DNA from: Alligator mississippiensis
Taxonomy: Eukaryota > Chordata > Crocodylia > Alligatoridae
Length of the DNA stretch: 64,000 bases
Assembly (NCBI RefSeq): GCF_030867095.1
Contig: NC_081828.1
Location: 210,186,978 to 210,250,977 of the forward strand
Direction of reading: 5' to 3'
A model generated the notes under the pieces. That model ran no database searches and had not been told where the DNA came from. It saw only the letters and a program-made list of their open reading frames with translations. Position 1 is the stretch's first letter, and every line of letters begins with the position of its first letter. Shown here piece by piece: positions 27,051 through 51,700 of the stretch. A program made the position numbers and the translations under genes.

Positions 27051-27192
27051 ACCTGCCAGGCGAGCAGGCAACCTCCCCTGTCCTACAGGGGAGCGACAGA
27101 ACTACAAGCCCCGGCATGCACAGCGGCAGAGCGCGGTGCAGCGCGGTGCATGGTGGGCCTGCCGCCTCCCAACAGTCTCCGCGTTCCCTTGG

Positions 27193-27203
27193 GGCGCCAT
27201 CTT
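27193..27203 (-). promoter_or_regulatory. candidate YY1 site
   Basis: GGCGCCATCTT is, on the reverse strand, AAGATGGCGCC, a close match to the YY1 consensus AAnATGGCGNC. It lies about 230 bp upstream of the first ATG, just before the tandem repeat. A second ATGGCGGC core overlaps the start codons at 27430. Confidence 0.45.
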
Positions 27204-27228
27204 TATGCGAACGAGCGGGCGGGGCCTT

Positions 27229-27423
27229 TCTAGCTGGGCGGGCGGTGCTCTATAGTGCCAGGCAAGGCCGCTCTAGCCGGATGGGTGGAGCTCTATCGTG
27301 GCAGGCGAGGCCGCTCTAGCCGGGCGGGCGGCGCTCTATAGTGCCAGGCGAGGCCGCTCTAGCCGGGCGGGCGGCGCTCTATAGTGCCAGGCGGGGCCGC
27401 TCTAGCCGGAAGGGCGGAGCTCT

Positions 27424-27430
<7 letters not shown>
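27229..27430 (+). repeat. 43-bp tandem repeat (about 4.7 units) running into the ACAA1 start codon
   Basis: Units begin with TCTAGC at 27229, 27272, 27315, 27358 and 27401, exactly 43 bp apart. Each carries CGGGCGGGCGG-like and GCTCTATAGTG blocks. In the last unit CTCTATAGTG has become CTCTATGGCG, which supplies the first ACAA1 ATG at 27424. Units 3 and 4 are almost identical, which points to recent expansion. Confidence 0.95.
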
Positions 27431-40093
<12,663 letters not shown>

Positions 40094-42150
40094 ATTCCAG
40101 CTACACAAAAACAAGGCGGTTCTAATTCTTCTTTCTCCAGTGATAGTGAATCATTTGCACTAAAAACATAAAACTGGATCAGGAATGTACATAATAGAAC
40201 TACTGATTGCAGGCACTAATTATCAAATAGTGGAACTAATACAGGCAAGGACCGTTGTGATCCAGGGTGTGGGGGTTGCAGAGCGAAAGAGATGGGCCTG
40301 GTGGCTGCTTCCAAGTGAAGATCTCATGGCAGTGAGCTCAGACAAATTCACTTTGATTTCACAGATACAGGCCCTGATATACTAGCATCCTGCTAGTTGT
40401 ATAAAATCACTGGCATGGAACTGAGGGATCAGGCTGCAATTCAGAAAGCTTGAGTTCACAGGGGTCTTTACTTCTTGTTACAGAAAAAGTCTGGGCTCTT
40501 GTAAGGTAAAATCAAAATGCTGGTGCATGTGGACAACTTTTTCCAGATGATTTATACCTATTTTTATTGAACTGATTAAGTTGTGAAGAACCCCGGGGGG
40601 GGGCATTGTTTTGTCAGAGCCCAGTGCAAATTCTGTATTTAAAATGGTTAAATGTGAGTAATTCACCACCAGCTGGCCCCAGTGCATCCAAGCTGTTGCT
40701 CCTCTTTACTGAGTGTGTGGATGGTTTGAGTGCCAGACTGGCCATGGGTTCCACCAAAAAATCATGGTTTTCTACCTAGCTGTTGTGAAACAACTTGGAC
40801 TGGATGGGAGAAACTTGATGGGAGTTTATCTCCTCACAGTGAGGGGCCTCTTAAAAATGAAAATTATGAGGGGTTGGAGGAGGGAGAGGTTAGGGAAAGG
40901 CTTCAGCGGCTGCTAGAAACTGGGAATTTTAAGCTAGAGGCCGATCATTCCCATCCTTTGCTGCATTTCTGTTTAATTGTAGCTTGTTGGGTGACCTCTA
41001 AAATCAGCTTTTCCCCTGAATTAACAGTAAACGTAAACCCGCCTTGTCTCTAATTATCCTAGTACAGAGGTCATTTCAGTACATTCCTTATTTGCTGTTA
41101 GCAATGGCCAAGTATCAGTAACTCGCACAATGTTCCAGTACCAATACAGCCACATGCCTCTGGCCCTCTAAAACTCTCTCCCTCGTAAACTACCTTTCAA
41201 GGGTGGAAAGCCCGCTCAGTGCTGGTAACCATTAAAAGCAAGCAGGCTTACTGTCTAGGGCAGCTTGCAGGCGGGATCCAGCCTAAGAAGAGATGGGATC
41301 CAGGCCATGACAGTTCAGGGGAATTGGTGGCATCCTCCAGCTGAAGCAGCAGAGAAGGCATTGCCAGCAGCTGTTGCCACCAGGGCAGCAGAGGCTAGTC
41401 CTGTTGCCTCTCTTGTGTATCGTCTTCACAACATCTGATGGTGTGTGTGGGGATTTACAACCTACAATGTGAGGGCTGCATGGCAAGCAGCAGCTTGCAG
41501 CAGCAAAAGGTTGCCAATTCCTGGTCTAGGATGTTTAGAAATGTTTAAATCAATGGTATTTAGATAATGTTGCATTGTTTAAAAAATGCTCACCAGTAGG
41601 CTGAATTCTTGATATTTGCACCTTCCTGCTAATCAGGATAAAGTATTCAAATAGAACAGAAGCAGTCTGCTGGAGACCCAGGAATTATGATGGGGGGTAA
41701 CTTCAAGGAGGTGTCTAATTTATGGGGTCAAGGAAGCTGCATTTCCCATCCCTGTCAAATTTGACTGTTGATCTGGGTGATGTAAAAATCGTGGGCCCAT
41801 GTTTTGTCAGAGCAGTGGGGCTCTCACTGCTTGAACAAATCTGTCTCAACTCAGGTGCATTGCACAGACTTCAATATTTCTCTCCTCTTCCTGTCCATAC
41901 ACTGCTGTGGGGGGAAAAGGGTGGCAAGGCTGAAATATTGTTGCACTTCAAAGATCAACTTGAAGTCTGAATTCGTGAGGCTGCCAATAGATAAAAATTG
42001 AGAGAATTAAAGGCTTCTTCTAGCCCAAATGGGGAATCCCAGGTTGCAGGTAATTAATAGTCTGTTAACTTAGGGTGGCATTTTACAAAGGTGCCCCAGG
42101 GGTTTTTGACACCTAATTCCATTGACTTTTATATAAGATGATAAAGAATA
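40094..42150. other. ACAA1 3' UTR and gap between convergent genes
   Basis: ACAA1 ends at 40093 and DLEC1 stops at 42640, running toward each other. I see no AATAAA for ACAA1; an ATTAAA at 41231-41236 is the best candidate. No gene or clear repeat is seen. Confidence 0.5.
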
Positions 42151-42639
42151 TGGACTCAGTGTTGGTCTCTGTTTTTTTTTATTCACCAACTTGTGCACCA
42201 TGACTGTGATACAGAATTAACCAACTTGGTTTTAAGCTAAGGAACAGGTTATACAGGAACTAACTACAAGGCACTCTGGTTTTACAACAATGCTCGTGGC
42301 ATTCCTGTTACAGAAGCTCCCTTCACTTTCTTTACGAACAGCCTGCTTTAGGAAAGGTATTGAGGCACATATGGGAATAAAAATGAAACACGGCATGTTC
42401 TGTTCTGGCGCAAAAATATGCTTTCCTGAGTACCATGGTGGGGGAGAGGGGGTTGGAAGACATCCCATTTTAGTAAAATTCTTAGACATTCCTTGGGGTT
42501 TTATTTGGAAAGTTGATTCATCTAGTTTCATTTTAAGCAAAATAATCATAGACAAAGTGGCTTATCTTGTGCATGAACTTCCAATGACAGCAATAGCCAA
42601 GAGCTCAGCCCATTACGTTGACATCTCATCTGGACCATC
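42150..42639 (-). other. DLEC1: DLEC1 3' UTR
   Basis: The region follows the DLEC1 stop on the minus strand. An AATAAA (TTTATT on the plus strand, 42178-42183) would place the poly(A) site near 42150-42165. Confidence 0.6.
42178..42183 (-). terminator. candidate DLEC1 polyadenylation signal AATAAA
   Basis: It is a canonical AATAAA on the minus strand, about 460 bases after the DLEC1 stop codon and within an A-rich stretch. Confidence 0.6.
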
Positions 42640-42769
42640 TTACTTAAACACCGAGCGGAGATCTTCATATTTCTCGTCGTAGGATCCTCTGCCTCTGATG
42701 TGCAGAGCGCAGGATTTCTCTCCCAGCAGTCCAACAATGGTTGCTGTGGTTTCGTATTTGATGCCACTC
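42640..42769 (-). CDS. DLEC1: DLEC1 terminal coding exon
   Basis: It encodes SGIKYETTATIVGLLGEKSC, then ALHIRGRGSYDEKYEDLRSV, FK and TAA. Human has GVLGEKSCTLRLRGQGSYDERY. Acceptor ttttag. It follows a 3.8-kb intron that holds a CR1 copy. Confidence 0.94.
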
Positions 42770-45700
42770 CTAAAATAGGAGAGAAGGAAACTGAGTTGCA
42801 TTTATCTGCTTGTGAAGGAGGGACCTCTTGTAAATTAAAGTGACAGGAGAGTCAGGAGAAAGAAGAGACTAAGGAAGGGTTTTAGGGGTTTCCAAAAGCC
42901 AGGAATTTTAACCTAAAAAAATCATACAAGTACTTAATATGACACTGGAGGAATTAACTGAGAGATGGAAGCTTCAGTGCTCATAAATACCCATTTACAG
43001 GTGGCACTGGGGAAGCTGACCTACAGCAGGGGACAGGTCTGAGCTTTCTTCCTTTGGCAACTATTTGCTTGTAGAAAGGGCAAGACTTCCAGGATGAAAC
43101 ATTTCTCCCATTTGCTCTGGTAGGCCATGGGGAGCAGGGAGCTGGATGCTGGCCTGAAGTGAACGGCACTGTGTTTTCAAGTATCCTTGCATTGGACTTG
43201 TGGTTTGTGGCAATCCTCTGAAAGCCTTCACTTTCCTAGAAACAGGCCTGAGGGCCTGTGCTTTCCCCGCTGTCCCACTTCATTCTTTTGTCTCAAAATT
43301 CCCCAGCAGGAAGGAGCACCTTTGCACACAGCTAAACTGGCTACAATTTAACCAATTTAGTGAGTCCCATTAGGCATTCTGCTTCACCAGGGACTTTAAA
43401 TGTGCTGAATCAAAGGAGGTGGCTACTCTGGACAACAGTTTTGCTTTCTGGCAGCCCAGAGCCACCATCAGTTTGCAAATGGGTGGATGTGCTTCCTGCA
43501 TGCTCTTGCATGCAAGATCACTCAAGAAAAGTGAATAGTAAACCAGGACTTTTATTATCTCCCTCACCTGCATTTTAACTCTAGGAACTTGCCTGTTAAC
43601 CCTGCTCAGTGCTGACTTTCTCATTGAACTCCCTGGAGTAGACTCCCTTGCTCTGTTCGGACTTCCTGCCTTTCTGCAGGCACGTGGATGCCTCTGTGCA
43701 ATGAATCCTCATTTTTGTTAATATAATTTAGAAAGCCAGTTGGTTTCTCTGTGGTCTTGTATTGCATAGGAAAGTATCACAGCTGTGTTTCTTTGCCCTC
43801 TTCCTGAGAACTTTCTTGGACTGGAAGTTATGTTTTCCCAGGAGAGTGTAACCTTGCTGATGAGTATGGGGAAAACTAAATACAGTTGGAGAACAGTCAA
43901 CTGCTGTTTACTGGTCAAACCAAAGGGTCCATCTTGCCCAGTCTCCTGTGTCACACGGGCAGAGAGTGGATGCTGACAGGGAGAGTGAACCAGGTAAGGC
44001 CAGGTCTGTTGTTGCCCCCCACCCCCTTCCTCGCTCACTTGCAGCCTCCAGCATTTAAAGTCTAGGAAGTTCTGAATCGGAGGCTGTACCCCTAGTGCCC
44101 ATGCTGCAAATCGACTGATGCCCCCGTGTCCAGTCCCCTTTCTGCATCTGGCTACTGTCAGCTCCGACCCCATTTGGAGGCAGTGAGCTCTACATTTAAA
44201 TGACGCTGTGGAAAAGAACATCCTTTTGTTAGTTTTAAATTTACTATTAGTCTCATTTTATGACCTCTGGTTCTTGTATTGTGTGAGAGTAAGCAATACA
44301 TCCATTTATTTTTTCATCATCATTTAATAGTCTATAAACCCTTATGTCCCCCCACAAGCATCTCTTTTTCTAAATTGAATTGGCCTAGCCTCTTTAGTCT
44401 CTGCCTGTGAAACCCCTCCATACCACTGATCATCCTTGTCCCTCTCTAGTAGTATCCTTTTTTTGAGGTGTGGGGAGCAGAACAGGGCACAGTATTCAAG
44501 GTGTGGATGCACCATGGATTTCAAGGGGCATAATGATACTTTCCATTTTGCTTACAATTCTCAATCCCTAACATTTTGTTTGCCTTTTTGATGACTGCTG
44601 AGCACAGAGCTGATGCTTTCTGTGAACTGGCCGTGACACCCAGATCTCTCCTGCGTGATGGCAGCTAGCATAGAACCCATTATAACATAAGTATAGTTGT
44701 GGTTATTTTTGCCCACATGCATCACTTCACACTTATCTACATTGAATTTCATCTGCCACGTAGTTGCCCATTTGCTCAATTGTGGTAGATCCTTCTGTAG
44801 TTCCCCACAGTCTTTACCAATGAGTAATTGTGTGCCACTGGCAAATTTGGTCACTTACCTGTTTTTCCAGATCCTTTACAAATATGTTAAACAGCACTGG
44901 TCCCGACACACATCCCTGGGAGGCTGCTATTTACTTCTTTCCATCCTGAAAACTAACCATTTATACTTACTCCTTGCTTTCTGTCTTTAAGACAATTTCT
45001 AATCTGCAAGTGGACACAGCCTATAATCCCAGGATTAAGAGCCTCTGACGGAGGAACCTTGTCAAAGGCTTGTTAGAAGTCCAAATACACTACAATCAAC
45101 TGGATCGCCCTGATCCACCTGCTTACTGACACAAAGAACTCGAATAGGTTGGTAAGGCTGCCACTGCCTTCACACCACCTGTCCGTTACCACCTACCCCC
45201 TCACTGCCTCTCCCACCACCTGCCCCACTGCAGTGATGGTGGGGACAAATTTAAGGCAACCCTCCAACAATTAGATTGTATAGATGGACAATTATAACAA
45301 ATTTATAATTTTTCCTTGTATGGAATCCAATTATGGGGTGGGGTGGGGGCATACTTCACTGCCAGGTACCATACAACTTGCAGACATTAAAGGATTTAAG
45401 AAAACATCAGATTCTATTATTCCTCACCCTTCTATAATCCCATCTTTTATCACTGTTGCTGTGTATAAAACCTTTAGACATGAGGTAGCACATCACCATC
45501 AAATCAGTTGGTTTTGTGAAGTGCTTTATGCAGGTGTTACACAAAATCCCACAGCCATCTATTTTCATTACCAAGGGCTGCTCCTAGCTGCAGATGCAAC
45601 ACTGCTATGTGAAGGTTTACAGTTAGCATGACCTGTTACGCTAACAGTTATGGTTTCAAAAGCTCCAAGTGACTGTGAAGCACTAGGGTGGTGACATACA

Positions 45701-48700
45701 TGCCTGATGAAGCACTACAAAAATAGCTGTTCCACTTCAAAAAATCCCCCTGGGAAAAGCAGGAACCACTTTGAAGTGCTGCATGTAATGTTTGCAACCT
45801 CTATTTGCTGCCTCTTCATCTGCAAGTGCTGTGTGCTCCTTTAGTAAGACTGAGGAATGTAGTTCAAGGAGGACCCAATATAAACCTTCAACTCAGGATT
45901 CGGACTGCTTACAAGGGAGTATTCAGTCCTCCGTGTCAGCTTGGGAAGGATTTTCTGGTTGAGTTTAGCAGCACTTCCCAGTACGTGTTTTATATAGACA
46001 AGTCAATAAACGTGTTGCTGCACCCATTGCAGCATAAACAGCAAGAGTTTAGTTTTTCTGGATAGGTGAGCAACAGTACTCGCGTGTGTAGCATAAACTA
46101 TGAGAACAACCAGCAAGTGCTTGCAGTCTGTCCACCACAGCATGTGCAAACTTGAAAGAACTTCTTAAGCTTCGTGACAGCAGGCAGCGGTATTTTAACA
46201 TGTCCCTACACTTAGGGACTTGCATTGTGACCACACACATTGGAGATGTCTGAATCCCGTCGGTCTGTTAGTGCAGTAACTGCACAGACAGGCATGCCAA
46301 AACGTGTGCCTGTGTATACATGGGCCCTTAATCACTCACAACACAGCTCGGAGACTAACTATGTCATCATTACTAATCACTTCTGTAGAAACCTCCTTTG
46401 TTGTAGGACTAGAAGAGCAAAGCTCCCCTTGTCAACAAGAATGTAACACAGAGACTGCTTTAAATGAAATGAACACCTTAGTAGCCTGGGCTTGAAGACA
46501 TCCTGGCAGCAAACCTGTTCTCTTACTCTACCTTGCTGTAAAACAGATCTGTAAAGGTACTTTGGTGGGTAAGTCAGCTTCACGGGCCTCCAGACTTCCA
46601 TTGGAGGGGGAGATGGAAAATACTTCCAGGTCAGTATGCTGTTCCTGTTGGTCTGCAACAAAGAATGAATATGCAGAGGCCTTCAGTGGAGAAGTATAGT
46701 GCAGCATTCACACAAGTCACAACTATGACTCCTGAGTCACCAGGGGAAAGTTGCCTGGTGTCCTGTCCAATGCAATGTTTCATTCGCATTTGGGCAGCCT
46801 AAATAGTCATCCCCTGTCAGGCAGGAATGGGGGCAGCTGTAAATGTTAAGGCTCAAACTTGCTCCTACTGGAGCAGATGGGAGTGGCTGCTGCTCTGCAC
46901 CTCTTGACTCAGCCTTAAATTTGCAAATTGATCCAGTAGGTGTGATTCTATTCTCTGCAGTCAGTCTGGGGCGAGGGTTGAAATAAATGGAGTTAGTTAC
47001 ACTGGTACAAAAGCCGTCACAAGATCAGAACTAGATGTAGCCTGCTCGCTGACAGTGACTGCCAGGGGATCCTGACTTACTGACAATGTTAAATGGCTAA
47101 CTACATTGGAAGACAAAAAGCTAAAATGGAGTCAATGGCAAAGGCTTCGTACCCAGTAGAACAATCCAGTAACTTCTACACCTGCTCCGGTTTAACAAGA
47201 AGACATTTTCTATCTTGGGCTGACCAACAAAGCAAGTTGCAAAATCAACCGTCTCACAGGAGAGCTCCAGTACGGGAACAGTAAGAAATGCAGTTACTGG
47301 CAACAGCTGCTGGGTACAAGAGAGAGGAAATAAGCATTAAACTTGTATCATAGTCTGGAAAGAACCAGCATTATTCCACCCCTTAGCTGTTGGCTTGGGC
47401 AGGCGAAGGGTATACAGTTTCTGTAGTGCTGTAATGATAGTTGCTATGGATGAGGCTAGTAGCCACAGAAGTGTTGTGTTGTGTTTGCAGGGGACTACAA
47501 TACATTTCACTCTGCACTTCAGACTTACTTATACTAACGGTTTATTAAGACAGGGAAAGATAGTGTGTATCTGTTCAGATAGACAGATCTTCAGACTTGC
47601 CACTGAATGGACTCGGTGTAAGGGAAGGTATAGCACCCCAGGGCTGTTTAGCTTCTAAGGGCTGTGTGGAGACAAAGGCCGCATACAGACATTGTTTCTT
47701 TTGGGAGAGTTGCTGCTCTCTCAAACCATGAGTGTACGGGTGTTCACGATTTTTCTCCCAGACTAAAAATGGCCACTCCAGGAGAAAAATAACCCGGGTA
47801 ACAACTAGAGTTTAATCAGTCCTGGTAGAGTTTTTCCTGAGAGCAAATGTCTTTACATACTGACTGTCTCCTGGGGAGAAAGAGAAAGCTAGGGGACTAT
47901 GTTCTCTCCTGAGAGCAGCTCTGGGTTTCTCTACCGTGAGAGCAAACCTAGGAAAATGCTCCCAGATTGTTTAAATGTACTGCGTAGCAAAGTCATTTTC
48001 ACTCTAGCATCTCTGACCTCTTCAGGACTGTATCTGACACGTCGTTAACTGTCTCCTTGTGTGTAGACTACCTAGGATGACTGCTTTTGTCCATAGCTTA
48101 GGTGTGCTGCTTAGAAACACTTTGGAGGAAAAAAACCCTGCATAATCCTGAAACTGTTTCCGTTCTAGATACGTACTGCCTCACCACTCTATAGGCTCCA
48201 GTCTGGTACTGCTCGCAGTTAAACTCTCTGAGGGTTGTGAACAAGACACATGAGCTCAAGCAGGCTTGAAAGACTTCCGAGGAACAGAGCTGGTAAATAG
48301 CCACTGGCACGCTCCCCAAGCTAGAAGTGACCACGGCTGCAGCCAGGTGTTAAGGGGCACAGTGTGACTGGACAGGTCATCTCTCGAGGTGTAAAACCCA
48401 GGTCCTCCTGCCATATAATCAGAGATTCTGCATCCCATCTTGGGAATAGCAGGGAATTAGCCCTAGCACGCTGGTCCAAATCAAGTCTGTTGGCCTGGGA
48501 GGTCCCTGCTGTTTCAGCTGAAAGCTATGCCTCGCTTCCTTCTGCACTGTGCGACTGTCATGGCTGGCACACGTCACCCCAGGAATGGCTGCATTTCAGC
48601 ATGGGCAAACCACAGCTTGAAAAATGACTGAAGATCCAGAATGGATGCAACAGCCCTTATGTGGAGCTGCCTTTTGTTTCTCTTATCTTCTTACCTGGGT

Positions 48701-51700
48701 TGTTCTGTTCTTGTACTCAATAACTAGATGTTGACTAAATTCCAGCTTCCTGTCTCCGTTCTCCAGCTCCAGCTTTCGGATTCCAGGAAGCAGCTGCTCA
48801 GCTGGCAGACTCTGATATGTAAGTAACTCCAGCGTCATGTGGAATGACACTTTCACCTGGGGGAAGGGGTTCAGACAAACACCGTGTGTGAAAAACCTTG
48901 GTAGGAAATGCAAAGTAAAAACTGCTCAGACAGCCCATCTGACCCCCACCATAGCACAAAGCTAGGACCCAAATTCCCAGTGGAACCTGTGCAGCAAAGC
49001 AAAGGTAAAAATAACCTTGATGTTTCCATGGAAGTTAAAGGGCCAGTGCACAGAAAACAGAGGGGCAAAGATGAACTGCAAACTTTTAAAATATGGTGAG
49101 ATGAAACCCAACAAGTTTAGGAGCTTAAATTCCCCAGAATGCGACTCTGATTCTCCACCTACTACCCTCCTTTTACCCTGCTGCCTTCCACAGGGTTATT
49201 CTTTGCTTTCAGTCCACTGGAATCAAGCCCCCTGTGCCTGTGCCTAAGAGCAGGGGCCTTGTTACACTGTACACTGCGAGCTGCACTAACTTTGATGGGT
49301 GTTAGCACTAGCTTGAGTTTGGAGCAGTCATACTCCAGACCAGCGGGGGCCTGGCACACTGAAAGGTAAAAATCTTCCCTCTTGCTCCAGAGGTCTCTGC
49401 TGCTCCCCCCGCCCTGTCCCTGGGGCATTACTTGTCACTGCCTACACTCTGTCCCAGGGGAGTAGACAGGAAAGGGCTAACTTGCCTGCCCAGCTGCCAC
49501 TGCTGGGCTGCTGCTCTTCTGGGCCAGAAAGCAGCAGCAGCTGTAGCAGCAGCAATGGCAGCTGGACAGGTAAGTTAGCCCTTCCCTGCCTGCTCCCCTG
49601 GGACTGACAGTGCAGGCAGCCACAAGTAAGGGGAGCAGAGGGAGGTGCACGGGGCATGATCTAGGCCCGCAGGGGAGGAGGGTGGTGGGGTGTTTACACT
49701 AGGGTATAGCCTAGAGTGGCTACACCTTAGCGTGTAACACAAGCTGGGTAACGTGGATTAAAGATAATCCTTCCCTGGAATGGCGTCACTCTGAGCTGGC
49801 TAATGAATGCTTAAAACTAGTTTCAGGTGTTAATCTGTGCTTCTTAACAATCCAGGAGAAAAACAATCCATGAGAATCTGTGTTTCTTAACAACCCACAT
49901 GTTAGCTGCCCAAAATTATCATGTAACAAGGCCCTAGATTTTGGATTGATAAATACATGTTCAAAAGGGTACCTGCACTTCAGCTTCCACTCCTCCAAAA
50001 AAAATTCCTACCCAGGCATATGCATCGAAGGTCTGGGCAGCCCTCAAGCATGCACCATGATCCAGGAGGATCAATGGTTGCCACATGCACTTCATTTCAT
50101 TCCTGAATGGGGGACTGTGTTTCCTGTGCCAGCAGCAGGCATACCTCAGACCATCATTTCTGGCTACCCAGGCCATGCCTTATGCAGTGGATTGAGACAG
50201 GGGAAATGGGAGTTGGATCTTCTCTTTTAAATTGTAAATCCAATAACAATTTGTCTCTTCACCTGTTTGGGAGCTGCTTTAGGGCACGATCTTGGACATG
50301 TTTAGTGTTCCTTGCAAAGTGACTCCTTTGGGAGAGCCTAAGAGAAGCAGAGCAGGGCATCACTACAGGCTGTACTTAAAGCAGAGTAGGTGCCATCCTG
50401 GAATTAATATTTGCCAGTAGTTACAAAATCAAGATCCCATCTCTTTGCTGACTGTTTCCTCTGCCTCCCCACCCAAAGTTGTCTGTTCCAGCCTGGCGGT
50501 TGTTCTGAACCTACCAGCACGTTTTGCTGTGGATGAAGGAGAAGCTCTTGCTCTTGTTCTTCTCTGTCACCGTGGGCTGTTTTCAGGCTCTTGTCGCCAG
50601 CTACACTGAAGGGCATAGACAGAAGGAGCCTGAAGTGCAGAGGAGCCCCTGTGGAATTGGTGAGCTTCAGGTTGTGGCTAGTGACGGACGCTGTCAGCAC
50701 CTGAGAGAGAAAGTATTGGAAAGCTTTTCAGCCTGGTTCGCTTGTGGGGTTTGCAATGTTCTAGTATCAGGTTACTTTGTAGCATCCGAGACAGGGAAAC
50801 GCCTGTCTCAAACTAGTTCATTTTCTCTTTCATTTGAATTAACTAAAAAAAATATAAAAGTAACACAATAAAGCCAGACAGAAATGCTAGGGCACAGTGA
50901 ACTGCTTAACTCGCAGACTGCGCTGGGCACTCATCTGCAAATTAATTATTTTGCTTCTCATGAGATCTGCAACTACTGAATCTCAGAATAGTTTTGTCCT
51001 AAGTATCACCTTTCCTTGGCTCCTAGATAATTATCCTGGAGTTTCCTCTGGCCTACCTTGTACTCTACAAATAATAAAGTTTTTATTGCATTCAAAATCT
51101 AGTACTGCAACACCAGCGTAGGGGCAATAAATATGTACTTCACAGACAATGTGTGGGCTGTCATGAATTACCTTCAGAGCTGAGCAGTAATTGGAAACAG
51201 CTGAACACTGTGATGTGTAAGTTCTCACTTTGGAAAGAGGCTGATCTTGTATGAGATCACTTGCTACAGAATGAAACACCAATCCTTCATCACAATCCAT
51301 CTCCACATTTAACCTGAATGTAGGGAATCAGAGCCTGTTAGAACTCATTGCTCTTTCACCGATTTCATTTTGCTGTTTACTGGCAGTCGGGGATGTCGAC
51401 ACTGTTGTACTTACAGGGCGGGTTTTACAAGCGCTTGCAGGTCTATTCTCAAAGGGGCAACTTCACGGCCATGTGACCGAGACACCTTGCCAGGTATCAT
51501 CTGCGCAAGCTGACAGCAAAGGGAAGAACATATGCTGATCAGACCAGAGGACCAGCCACAAGCACTACATTTTGATAGGCCGTTACGCCCTCAATGAATT
51601 GCACCTGGCAATATTTGGTGATCTGTAGGACTTTATACTTTATGCTCACTCTCTAAAAGCTCTGCTGAGAACAGCCATGCCTAAGCCATGTTTGCATTTT

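Larger units (their letters stand above)
42770..46531. other. last DLEC1 intron
   Basis: It contains a CR1 copy (44215-45165) and a scrap of a TIR element (45170-45345). No exon is needed here because the flanking phases fit. Confidence 0.7.
46653..50514. other. DLEC1 introns between 46653 and 50514
   Basis: Apart from exons 47153-47306 and 48695-48856, I see no gene or named repeat here. Open frames on both strands are short and lack family signatures. Confidence 0.5.

Noticed and set aside
42546-42767. Longer open frame over the last DLEC1 exon (ASNTKPQQPLLDCW..)
   Set aside because: It is a shadow frame; the frame ending GSYDEKYEDLRSVFK joins the previous exon in phase and matches the family.
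46532-46661. Alternative reading ILTWKYFPSPPPMEVW of the DLEC1 exon
   Set aside because: It is open but the phases clash with both neighbours. The other frame fits the phases and matches human DLEC1.
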